8,936 bases of DNA from Competibacteraceae bacterium UBA2792 (lineage in GTDB: Bacteria; Pseudomonadota; Gammaproteobacteria; Competibacterales; Competibacteraceae): the NCBI GenBank assembly GCA_002352125.1, contig DEHU01000279.1, positions 3,959-12,894 on the forward strand. The letters run 5' to 3'. Made by a program: the position numbers and the translations under genes. The notes beneath the pieces are model-generated. The model saw nothing but the letters and a program-made list of their open reading frames with translations. It was not told the DNA's origin and ran no database searches. Shown here in pieces: positions 1 through 6,450 of the stretch (the first letter of the stretch is position 1; the number at the start of each line of letters is the position of its first letter).

Positions 1-1401
1 TGGGGTTACACCAACAGCGAAGGGGACTGGAGCGATCTGGTGATCCTGGAGCCGACGGCGGACGGCACGGGCTATCGAACGCCCGACGGACCCAAGCCGT
101 TCGAGCACATCCGCGAAACGCTCGCCGTCAAGGATAGCCCCCCCGAAACGCTGGAGATTCTGGAGACGATTTGGGGGCCGGTGGTGGACCGCGACGACCG
201 GGGCCGACTACGGGCGCTGCGCTGGGTGGCGCACGACCTGCGGGCGGTCAATCTGGGCTTGCTGGCCTTGGAACGAGCGGACACGCTGGAGATGGCGCTC
301 GATACCGCTAACCGGGCCGGTGCGCCGACGCAAAACTTTCTGTTGGCCGGTGCCGATGGCCGCATCGCCTGGACGCTCTCCGGCCCGATACCGCGCCGCT
401 TTGGTCACGATGGGCGCCTACCCTCCTCCTGGGCCGATGGACGGCGCGGCTGGTCCGGTTGGCTGGAACCGGCCGAATATCCGCGCATCGTCGATCCACC
501 GAGCGGCCGGCTGTGGACCGCCAACGGCCGGGTGGTCGATGGGGCGTGGCTGGACCAACTCGGCGATGGCGGCTACGCGCTCGGCGCCCGCGCCCGGCAA
601 ATCCGGGATGTTTTGCTGGAACGGGACCGATTCGATGAGCCGGATTTTCTGAAGCTGCAACTCGATGATCGGGCTTTATTTCTGGAGCGTTGGCGCGAAC
701 TGTTGCTGGCGACGCTGACGCCGGAAGCGATACGCGCCGACTCGCGGCGGGACGAGGTCAAACGCTGGGTTGCCGACTGGGGCGGACGAGCAGCGGTCGA
801 TTCGGTCGGCTACCGGCTGGTGCGCGCGTTTCGCGAGGAGGTCCGCGACCGGGTGTTCGGGCCGCTAACCGCCGCCTGCCGGCAAGCCGACCCGCGCTTC
901 GACTACACCCTGTTCCGGCAGCACGAAGGCCCGTTGTGGCAACTCGTTTCCCGGCGCCCGCCGCATCTGCTCGACCCGCGATACCCCGATTGGCCGGCGT
1001 TGCTGCTGGACGCGGCGGATGCCGTGCGAGAGAAGCTGACCGCCGATGACCGGCCGCTGGCGGCGCACACCTGGGGCGATTACAACCGAACCGGCATCCG
1101 GCATCCGTTCAGCCGCATCCTGCCGTGGTTGAGCGACTGGCTCGACATGCCGACGCTATCGCTGCCCGGCGATCTGCACATGCCGCGCATCCAAACCGCC
1201 AGTAGCGGCGCGTCCGAACGGCTGGTCGTGGCGCCGGGGCAGGAAACGGCCGGCATCCTGCACCTCCCCGGTGGACAAAGCGGCCATCCGCTGTCGCCCT
1301 TCTATCGGGCCGGCTTCGACGACTGGGCCAAGGGAAAGCCGTCGCCGTTGAGACCCGGATCGACGCGGTATCGGTTGGGACTCGGACCAGCAAGACGTTG
1401 A
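1..1401 (+). CDS. Penicillin acylase family protein (peptidase S45), C-terminal part, cut by left edge
   Basis: The frame is open from base 1 and ends at TGA 1399-1401, leaving 466 visible residues. It begins with WGYTNSEGDWSDL, the conserved AWGxTNxxxDxxDL region of the beta chain of penicillin-acylase Ntn-hydrolases. The signal peptide, alpha chain, linker and nucleophilic Ser that starts the beta chain are therefore outside the window. Visible family marks are WTANGRVV with an Asn near visible residue 175, at the place of the oxyanion-hole Asn; HTWGDYN and RHPFSRILPWL; LPGDLHMPRIQ; GASERLVVAPGQE; and GGQSGHPLSPFYRAGFDDW at the C-terminus. These enzymes are usually periplasmic, self-cleaving amidases acting on penicillins, acyl-homoserine lactones or other N-acyl compounds. 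The substrate cannot be told from this half. The gene is GC-rich like the rnf genes and unlike the block that follows, and it converges on the haloperoxidase gene. Confidence 0.93.
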   Translation, partial: WGYTNSEGDWSDLVILEPTADGTGYRTPDGPKPFEHIRETLAVKDSPPETLEILETIWGPVVDRDDRGRLRALRWVAHDLRAVNLGLLALERADTLEMALDTANRAGAPTQNFLLAGADGRIAWTLSGPIPRRFGHDGRLPSSWADGRRGWSGWLEPAEYPRIVDPPSGRLWTANGRVVDGAWLDQLGDGGYALGARARQIRDVLLERDRFDEPDFLKLQLDDRALFLERWRELLLATLTPEAIRADSRRDEVKRWVADWGGRAAVDSVGYRLVRAFREEVRDRVFGPLTAACRQADPRFDYTLFRQHEGPLWQLVSRRPPHLLDPRYPDWPALLLDAADAVREKLTADDRPLAAHTWGDYNRTGIRHPFSRILPWLSDWLDMPTLSLPGDLHMPRIQTASSGASERLVVAPGQETAGILHLPGGQSGHPLSPFYRAGFDDWAKGKPSPLRPGSTRYRLGLGPARR

Positions 1402-1486
1402 TTGGGGCTGGAGTGCAAAAGGTGCTTCGTGCAGCCTCTGAGCCTTTCTTCGGCAGATGGCGGTGAATCCTTTCGTACACCTAAAT

Positions 1487-1536
1487 GGGGGCGTACCATA
1501 AAGCGGTGCGCCCCCGAGCACGTTGTTTGGTGCTCG
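1487..1536. terminator. Two back-to-back hairpins between convergent genes, probable bidirectional terminator
   Basis: The 146-base gap between the acylase stop and the haloperoxidase stop holds two adjacent hairpins. The first pairs 1487-1497 with 1505-1515, an 11-bp stem with one G-T pair around a 7-base loop, and its outer part is GGGGGCG/CGCCCCC. The second pairs 1515-1521 with 1530-1536 (CGAGCAC/GTGCTCG) around an 8-base loop; the two share base 1515. Neither is followed by a run of T on either strand, so this is not a textbook intrinsic terminator. The position between two converging stop codons and the strength of the first stem make transcript termination or 3'-end protection the simplest role. 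Confidence 0.5.
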
Positions 1537-1547
1537 CCGATATGTTT

Positions 1548-3302
1548 TCAGAATTCCACTACCTGGCCCTGTGTTATATGAACCATATGGCGGTCGAAGG
1601 CACGGAAAGTGAATGACACTGGTCTTTCCGCATACTCCATCGTGCGTTTACGCAAGATTTCGATCGCTATCCTTTCACCGAGCCGCAGGCTTCGCGTGTT
1701 ATCGCTACGCCAGTGAACACCCCCCATGCTGCGGCCCATGGCCACGTTGCTAGCGATCTTGTTCAGTTCGCCGCCAACCGTCATTTTCATGGCCTCTGCT
1801 TCCTCGGATGCTTTGTTCATATCGTATTCCGTAGGATCATCAAAATCTTCGCCGCCTTTGTGAGTGCCCGGCTTCAGAAGATACTGAATCTCGCCGGGGT
1901 CCTTGCTATCCTCCCTTGCCTTTTTGATGACAGCGCCGAGCTTCGCATCTTCGTCGAACCACGCTTTAAGCACCGTGACACAAGCACCAGCAACCGTAGC
2001 ATGACCGGCTCCATACGCAGGATGAGACGGCGATCCGGCGGAGAAAGCCATAGGCAGAAAATACGTTCCGGTAGCAGCCGGATTAGCCTTCTTGTCGGTT
2101 GAAAGTAGCCTGCTAACGGCAGCTGATTTAGCAGCCAAATCAGGCAACCCATAGGAGCGCTTCGTACAGTTCAACCCGTTAAACTGCATTTGTAGAAGAC
2201 CCCCATAAACCTCTGGCCTTGCTCGACGATGAACCAACCACTTCTGCCGCCAGACAACCTTAAGCGCACGACTCGCCACTTCAGACACCAAAGTCAGCAA
2301 ATCGGGGCCGCCAAGCGTCGCAAACCCGCCTTCTCGACTATATCGGCCACCCTTATATGGATTACCATCATCGAGCGGCGCACCAATCGAATCAAGAAAC
2401 AAGGCGGTATTAAAATAAGCTTGATGCAGCGCATCCCGATTCACGAAGCGCGCTAGATCTCGCATGGTTGAGATGTATCGGCTCTTACTATGGTAATAAA
2501 CCTCCCGGCCAGCCAGTTGATCAGCATAATTGTTACAGTTACTGTAGTCACGACCAAATTTATCTTTACCGGTGTTCTGTGCATGCAGCCAGCTCTCATG
2601 ATTGATCAAAAAATTCTTCTCCCTCAAGTAAGGCTTTTGGCGTTGCCTTATGTTTTGTACTCCATACCGAATATCACGGATAAAGAACTGGCTAATCAGC
2701 GGGCCATGCTCCTCATCATGAAGTCCACTTCTGAACAATGAGTTTAACTGGAGATCAAGGGAACCATTCTTCTGTGGTAAATCTAAACCTAATTGAAGTC
2801 GACCAAACGGTTCACCGCTACTTAACGCCACAGTGAACGCATTTTTCACGTCATTAACGGCCGCTTGCACATCTACATCTTCTTCAAAATTTGCAAGAGC
2901 CTTATCACGTAACAACGCCATCCAATACAATTCAACCATTTCCGCAGCGGTGCTCTTCGAGCGAATTCCTGGCGCAGGTGGCATCTCCAAATCTTTCGGA
3001 TCAGGGCCGTGCTCCTCGGTGGCGGCGCCCGCTAACGGACTGGTGAATTTTGCCGTACTTTCTAAAGCTTTATTAATTCCTGGTGCAAAAGTGCCTGTAC
3101 CTTTTGGAACCTCTTCAAAGTTGACCGGCGCACCGGCTTCAATCTCGATACAGATGCGCTCGAATTTTCGATAAGCATCTGCAACCACCTCTCCAAACTC
3201 ATTATGTGGTAACGTCTTATGAAAATTTCCAATGAATAATGTATCATCCAGAGGCGACTCTGGCTTGAAGCCTTCATCAAAATTTGGTCTCGGAAGTGTC
3301 AT
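1548..3302 (-). CDS. Vanadium-dependent haloperoxidase, algal bromoperoxidase type
   Basis: This 584-aa protein belongs to the vanadate-binding PAP2-like haloperoxidases, which use hydrogen peroxide to oxidise halide to hypohalous acid. The vanadate-site pattern is complete in spacing: Lys354 and Arg362 in KWLVHRRARPE, His427 and His434 in GSPSHPAYGAGHAT, and Arg524 and His530 in NVAMGRSMGGVHWRSD. The gaps (8, 7 and 6 residues) equal those of Ascophyllum bromoperoxidase K349/R357, H411/H418 and R480/H486. One difference is Ala432, where the algal enzymes have the vanadate-contacting Ser of the SGH motif. Length fits the family, with the active site in the C-terminal third. No signal peptide is visible, so it is probably cytoplasmic or exported without a Sec signal. 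ATG 3302 is chosen because AAGGAG lies 8 bases upstream and family-like sequence starts there. ATG 3368, also with an AGGTGG site, would add 22 residues. Halide preference and substrate cannot be read from sequence. Confidence 0.93.
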   Translation of the reverse strand: MTLPRPNFDEGFKPESPLDDTLFIGNFHKTLPHNEFGEVVADAYRKFERICIEIEAGAPVNFEEVPKGTGTFAPGINKALESTAKFTSPLAGAATEEHGPDPKDLEMPPAPGIRSKSTAAEMVELYWMALLRDKALANFEEDVDVQAAVNDVKNAFTVALSSGEPFGRLQLGLDLPQKNGSLDLQLNSLFRSGLHDEEHGPLISQFFIRDIRYGVQNIRQRQKPYLREKNFLINHESWLHAQNTGKDKFGRDYSNCNNYADQLAGREVYYHSKSRYISTMRDLARFVNRDALHQAYFNTALFLDSIGAPLDDGNPYKGGRYSREGGFATLGGPDLLTLVSEVASRALKVVWRQKWLVHRRARPEVYGGLLQMQFNGLNCTKRSYGLPDLAAKSAAVSRLLSTDKKANPAATGTYFLPMAFSAGSPSHPAYGAGHATVAGACVTVLKAWFDEDAKLGAVIKKAREDSKDPGEIQYLLKPGTHKGGEDFDDPTEYDMNKASEEAEAMKMTVGGELNKIASNVAMGRSMGGVHWRSDNTRSLRLGERIAIEILRKRTMEYAERPVSFTFRAFDRHMVHITQGQVVEF

Positions 3303-3714
3303 AACAATTTCTCCTTTTTTGTGATACCGTTTGAGCAAAATCAGAGCACGCAGCGGCTCGCGCACCATATTTCCCACCTTTACAGGCTAGAAAATTATCA
3401 GAATCGAAAAAACTCCTTAACATCTAAATATGCCTAAAAATTGATTAGGTTTATACAATAACCTGCCTTCAGCATTCGCACCGCATGAATCCTCCTTCAA
3501 ATCTAATACACAAAAGCAAACCATATTAAACACCCTATTACTCCATAAGAAGAACTCACTACTCTTAGGATCAAATTCTCTTAATAGAGCTTATTGCAAA
3601 TTTCTCATAACGGCCCAAAGCTATCTTTGATGAAAGATCAATTATCTTTCCAAATCATGTCAATCTGTTTTGGCAGGCGCTTAAGATCAAAATCTATACC
3701 GTTTCCTCTCCAGT
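3303..3714. other. AT-rich intergenic region between cydA and the haloperoxidase gene
   Basis: I see no gene in these roughly 410 bases apart from a possible N-terminal extension of the haloperoxidase up to 3368. There is no trace of a cydB subunit-II gene. Within it, 3632-3638 (GAAAGAT) can pair with 3644-3650 around 5 bases, or its AAAGAT part (3633-3638) can pair with 3623-3628 around 4 bases. The two hairpins exclude each other and lie 65-90 bases downstream of the cydA stop, without a T run. A TGATAAT string on the minus strand near 3395-3401 could be a -10 element for the haloperoxidase, but I found no well-spaced -35. The size of the gap suggests the haloperoxidase has its own promoter. 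Confidence 0.55.
3311..3316 (-). promoter_or_regulatory. Ribosome binding site that decides the haloperoxidase start
   Basis: The minus strand reads AAGGAG, ending 8 bases before ATG 3302-3300. It competes with an AAGGTGG element just upstream of in-frame ATG 3368. The downstream site is the better match to the anti-Shine-Dalgarno sequence and puts the start at the point where conserved sequence begins. Initiation at both starts is possible. Confidence 0.6.
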
Positions 3715-5076
3715 TCAGCGAGACGGTTCGCTAGCAAGTGCGGTCAGCGAAAACTCGTGGTCGGCATCTGACGAGGGCCCCGCAAGAATGACCTGCCACA
3801 GATATATCAGAAACAAGATCAACAAGATTGCATAGCTAACACCAATGATACCGAGTGATTTTGGGACTTGAGTGGCAGCATAAGCGTCGATTACCTCTGT
3901 CGTTCGCAACAAGCCATGCACTACCCACGGCTGCCGACCAGCTTCGGAAACGCACCAGCCTGCGATGGTTGCCACAAAACCACTTGGAATAGCCATGCAG
4001 CAGAGCCAGAGAAACCAGCGACTTTGATATAGACACTGCCGACGCAGTAGATATAGTCCAATTAATTCTATAGCGATAATCAGTAAACCTGCTGCTACCA
4101 TCACCCGAAAGCTGAAAAAGACCAGTGGAACGTTGGGTCGATTTTCTTTGGGCACGTCCTTCAATCCGAGAATCTCACCGTTCGGATCGTGAGTAATAAT
4201 AACACTGGCAAGCAATGGAATTTCGACGGAATAGCGATTCTGTTCTCGCTCAGGATCGGGAAGGGCAAATAGAATTAAAGGTGCGCCACGGGTAGTATCC
4301 CAAAGCCCTTCCATAGCTGCTAGCTTAACTGGTTGATACTGGCGGGTATTCAAACCGTGCAAATCTCCAGACAACAATTGCAATGGAGCAAGTACAGCCA
4401 AACTTATTATTGCAACCCGTATTCCATATTGGGCAAACCCCTGGTGCCGACCTCGTAAAAAATACCAAGCTGAAACACCAAGAATAACTAAGGAAGTGTT
4501 TAGTAGTGCAGCACCGATCATGTGTGTGAAACGGTAGGGGAATGAAGGATTCAGAATAACCGCTATCCAGTTAGCGAGCCGAATTTCTCCCTTGACGATC
4601 TCAAATCCAGCGGGGGTTTGCATCCAAGAATTTCGCGATAAAATGCAAACAGCCGCGACTAATATACCTATACAAAAGGCTAGTGTAGCCACAAAGTGCA
4701 GACGATCACCGACCCGCTCCCATCCCAGCAACATGACCCCCAAAAAACCAGCCTCTAATAGCATTGCATTGATAAACTCCACCTTACGAATAGGTACCAA
4801 TACTTCCGCCATTTGAAAATAAAATTCTTTAAACAGCGTGTCTAGCTGATAAGAGAGCACAACTCCGGTCAGTATTCCGATAACAAATGCACCGACAAAA
4901 AATTTTAACCAAAATCGATACTGAACTTGGTATAATAACCGTTTTGTTTTTAGCCAAAAAATTTCCATGAGCAGCAAATAAAAACTTAACCCGATAATAA
5001 AACATGGAAAAATAATATGGAAACTTGCTGTAAAACCAAACTGTGCCCGAGATAAAAATATGCTGGTATATTCCAT
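3715..5076 (-). CDS. cydA: Cytochrome bd-type quinol oxidase subunit I, short Q-loop (CioA-like), without adjacent subunit II
   Basis: A 453-aa polytopic membrane protein of the CydA family, the subunit of bd oxidases that binds haems b558, b595 and d and oxidises quinol. Key residues are kept: His20 (haem ligand, E. coli H19) in QFGFTASFH; Glu100 and Glu108 (E. coli E99 and E107) 8 apart in VEFINAMLLEAGF; His185 in YRFTHMIGAA (H186); Lys251 and Glu256 in QPVKLAAMEG; Arg324 and Met326 in FSFRVMV (R391 and M393); and GRQPW at 380-384. The Q-loop is short, as in cyanide-insensitive CIO-type enzymes, and LLEAGFLGVML and SRNSWMQTPAGFE are also CIO-like. The usual GTNW stretch after the second helix is replaced by LDTLF, so it is divergent. 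ATG 5076 is chosen because GGAG lies 11 bases upstream; ATG 5085 has it only 2 bases away. No cydB follows; the DUF2474-like gene precedes it. Being AT-rich, it may be acquired. Confidence 0.92.
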   Translation of the reverse strand: MEYTSIFLSRAQFGFTASFHIIFPCFIIGLSFYLLLMEIFWLKTKRLLYQVQYRFWLKFFVGAFVIGILTGVVLSYQLDTLFKEFYFQMAEVLVPIRKVEFINAMLLEAGFLGVMLLGWERVGDRLHFVATLAFCIGILVAAVCILSRNSWMQTPAGFEIVKGEIRLANWIAVILNPSFPYRFTHMIGAALLNTSLVILGVSAWYFLRGRHQGFAQYGIRVAIISLAVLAPLQLLSGDLHGLNTRQYQPVKLAAMEGLWDTTRGAPLILFALPDPEREQNRYSVEIPLLASVIITHDPNGEILGLKDVPKENRPNVPLVFFSFRVMVAAGLLIIAIELIGLYLLRRQCLYQSRWFLWLCCMAIPSGFVATIAGWCVSEAGRQPWVVHGLLRTTEVIDAYAATQVPKSLGIIGVSYAILLILFLIYLWQVILAGPSSDADHEFSLTALASEPSR

Positions 5077-5143
5077 ATCGATCATTACTCCAAATTACAT
5101 GGTAAAATAGTGACTTCACTAGCCCATTATATTTAATTTCGCA

Positions 5144-5299
5144 CTAGACGAGCCAATGCAATACCCAATTAATCCCATTCGCCAATCCACCTATCGAGAT
5201 CAATGACCCGAGATAAAGACCTGCAAACCAAAGGAAACGTTTGAAATTAACAAATCTGGAATCGAAGTCATCTTCCAGCAAATCGCCAGATGATTTCAT
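5144..5299 (-). CDS. Small single-span membrane protein, DUF2474-like bd-oxidase accessory subunit
   Basis: A 51-aa protein with an acidic N-terminus (LLEDDFDSR) and one hydrophobic segment at about residues 22-48, introduced by FKRFLWFAGLYLGS. This basic residue-LWF-GLYL-S pattern followed by a small-residue helix matches what I know of DUF2474, the tiny subunit found with CIO-type bd oxidases and comparable in role to CydX. The assignment rests on pattern and on position directly upstream of cydA, 67 bases from its start and on the same strand. In typical CIO operons the small gene comes last, after cydB; here it comes first. ATG 5299 is chosen because GAGGA lies 7 bases upstream, which the longer in-frame ATG 5338 lacks. 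It probably sits in the membrane beside CydA and stabilises its haems, which is inference. Confidence 0.7.
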   Translation of the reverse strand: MKSSGDLLEDDFDSRFVNFKRFLWFAGLYLGSLISIGGLANGINWVLHWLV

Positions 5300-5355
5300 T
5301 TGCGAGTCCTCAAATTTATTGCACAATCGCTTTAGCATAAAAAAGCAAGCGCTAT

Positions 5356-5371
5356 GCCAATAAATATTGGC
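5356..5371. promoter_or_regulatory. 16-bp palindrome upstream of the small-subunit/cydA pair, candidate operator
   Basis: GCCAATA and TATTGGC form perfect 7-base arms around AA. The site lies 57 bases before ATG 5299 in AT-rich DNA and is the most regular dyad near the start of the cyd unit. It does not match the FNR/ANR box (TTGATNNNNATCAA) or the Rex box, so the regulator is unknown. As RNA it would form only a poor hairpin because of its 2-base centre, which favours a protein-binding site. I could not fix a convincing sigma-70 promoter beside it. Confidence 0.4.
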
Positions 5372-5435
5372 CCAAACTTTTAATATGAAACCAACGTTTC
5401 GAAGAGGATACGGCCTTCAGCGAATACCAAAAAAA

Positions 5436-5506
5436 GTGGGCATGCATGGTGAGTAGGTTCCAAATCCAACCTGCTTATACTTCACAAGTTACAATCTGAA
5501 ACACCG
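5436..5506. repeat. 71-bp direct repeat, copy 1, with internal hairpin
   Basis: This copy and the one at 5523-5593 are identical at 69 of 71 positions, differing only at 5477/5564 and 5480/5567. The repeat starts GTGGGCATGCATGG and ends CTGAAACACCG. Inside it 5452-5459 pairs with 5468-5475 (8 bp, one G-T pair) around the loop CCAAATCC. Neither copy contains a convincing ORF. Confidence 0.92.
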
Positions 5507-5522
5507 AGCGAACATCAGAAAG

Positions 5523-5593
5523 GTGGGCATGCATGGTGAGTAGGTTCCAAATCCAACCTGCTTGTAATTCACAAGTTACAATCTGAAACACCG
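5523..5593. repeat. 71-bp direct repeat, copy 2, with internal hairpin
   Basis: Second copy, 87 bases from the first with 16 unrelated bases between them. The hairpin is conserved (5539-5546 with 5555-5562), and both differences between copies lie outside the stem. A unit this long with so short a spacer is not a CRISPR; a local tandem duplication or a dispersed intergenic repeat family are the alternatives. Confidence 0.92.
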
Positions 5594-5631
5594 TTGGTAG
5601 TGGTGCAAAAACGAATGTTTTCTGCTAGATG

Positions 5632-5650
5632 ATTAAGGGTTATCCTTAAT
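5632..5650. other. Perfect small hairpin in the repeat/IS junction
   Basis: ATTAAGG and CCTTAAT make a perfect 7-bp stem around the loop GTTAT. It sits between the direct repeats and the IS630 fragment with no T run after it. It may be left over from a mobile element end. Nothing else I can support lies between 5594 and 5757. Confidence 0.45.
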
Positions 5651-5757
5651 AGATAGCCGCTCTGTTAGCAGTCTGTCCCGCTCATCATGCCGCACTGCCA
5701 TGAATCTGAACGTTCGACTTTGATCCACTACCCTACCCTTCCGGGCTTGAACCTGCA

Positions 5758-5981
5758 CCCACCGTCGAGTTTCGGCGGCTTGCGTCGGCGGTAACCGGCT
5801 ACCTTGCAGTGGGAAAAGCGAGCGTGATGCGCTGGCTCAAGCGGATCGAGCGCAAGCCGTCAGGGTTTCGGCGGCGCAAGCTGGACCTAGAGGGATTGAA
5901 ACAAGATTTGCGGGATTATTCCCGGATGCCTATCAGTACGAGCGGGCGGCGCGGTTAGGGGTGACGCGGGCGGCGGTGCGC
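5758..5981 (+). pseudogene. IS630-family transposase remnant, N-terminal helix-turn-helix region, frameshifted
   Basis: From about 5758 one frame encodes VEFRR, then VGKASVMRWLKRIERK, then RRRKLDLEGLKQDLRDY. The sequence then changes frame at about 5916-5922 and continues AYQYERAARLGVTRAAV in the next frame. Joined, this gives the DNA-binding N-terminus of the IS630 transposase group marked by the YPDAYQYERA motif. Relative to intact members, part of the first helices after VEFRR appears to be missing, two extra bases (or one lost base) break the YPDAY motif, and the catalytic DDE domain is absent. It is therefore an inactive fragment. It is GC-rich, unlike the AT-rich repeats to its left, and lies just downstream of the rnf operon, pointing towards it. 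Confidence 0.75.
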
Positions 5982-6131
5982 CCATCGAGGTGTTGCGGCA
6001 GTACACTGAACGGCAGTAACCGCCGCATGAGTAACCGCGCTTTGTGCGGTGCGCCGCTCTACATCTCCGGCCTGAAGAGCGGGATCTTCCACGCAAAATC
6101 AGTGATAACAGTTTGTTTTGCTATTAGTTCT
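5982..6131. other. GC-rich debris between the IS630 fragment and rnfH
   Basis: No intact gene. One frame ends IEVLRQYTERQ followed by TAA at 6018-6020, which looks like the last residues of a small transposase, perhaps IS200-like. It is followed by a 5-bp hairpin (ACCGC/GCGGT) near 6033-6050. At about 6079-6096 the IS630 frame carries SGIFHA, a string seen just after the GVS motif in many IS630 proteins. These short matches hint at nested insertion debris but do not prove it. I see no convincing terminator for the rnf operon; 6-base arms (GCAAAA/TTTTGC) near 6093-6121 enclose a long loop. Confidence 0.3.
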
Positions 6132-6422
6132 CTAATCGTCGTCCTCGTCCTCGTCCAACAGAGCGATTTTCCGCTGCGGCACGGTCTTGGGATCGACGGT
6201 GATCGGTCGATAGATCTCCACCCGGTCGCCGTCGGCGAGCGGCGCAGTCAATTTGGTGATCTTGCCGAAGATGCCGACCTTATTCTTTTTCAAATCCAAG
6301 CCCGGACAACGCGCCAGAATGCCGGAGCGTTCGATGGCTTGAAACACCGTACTGTCATCGGGCACGTCCAAAGAAAGCCAGATTTGTTGTGCCGGCTCGG
6401 TATAAGCAACGCTGACTTGCAT
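6132..6422 (-). CDS. rnfH: RnfH family ubiquitin-like protein
   Basis: A 96-aa protein of the RnfH (UPF0125) family, a small beta-grasp, ubiquitin-like fold. Visible family marks are the start MQVSVAYTEPAQQ, a VPDDSTVFQAIERSGIL helix region, KVGIFGKITKLTAPLADGDRVEIYRPI, and the DPK-x-x-x-x-RK end. The usual core is extended by a short acidic tail (DEDEDDD). It is soluble and cytoplasmic. Its job in the Rnf system is not established. The family also occurs beside ratA, which is absent here, and the position directly after rnfE supports RnfH. AAGGAG lies just upstream of ATG 6422. The gene follows rnfE after 28 bases, is the last gene of the operon in this window, and is followed by transposase debris. 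Confidence 0.93.
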   Translation of the reverse strand: MQVSVAYTEPAQQIWLSLDVPDDSTVFQAIERSGILARCPGLDLKKNKVGIFGKITKLTAPLADGDRVEIYRPITVDPKTVPQRKIALLDEDEDDD

Positions 6423-6450
6423 GATCCTCTCCTTAAAATTTGAAATAAAA

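Noticed and set aside
1481..1536. NtrC-like and sigma-54-like sequence (GCAC-N8-GTGC; GAGCACG-N4-TTGGT)
   Set aside because: The half-site spacing is one base longer than the NtrC consensus, both invariant pairs of a sigma-54 promoter (GG at -24, GC at -12) are broken, and no gene lies downstream on the plus strand. Hairpins between convergent genes explain it better.
1713..2102. Plus-strand open frame inside the haloperoxidase gene
   Set aside because: It is antisense to strongly conserved haloperoxidase active-site coding sequence and resembles no family I know.
3638..3697. A 19-codon open stretch just after cydA on the minus strand, with a GAGAGG element but beginning with ATA (possible degenerate cydB start)
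   Set aside because: Its translation, IDFDLKRLPKQIDMIWKDN, does not resemble the CydB N-terminus, the start codon would be ATA, and it stops at once.
5451..5476. GGTTCCAAATCC inside the 71-bp repeat resembling a tRNA T-arm
   Set aside because: The pairing that actually forms has an 8-base loop, not the 7-base T-loop, and no acceptor, D or anticodon arms can be built around it.
5436..5593. Possible CRISPR array
   Set aside because: Only two units, 71 bp long with a 16-bp spacer, and no cas genes.
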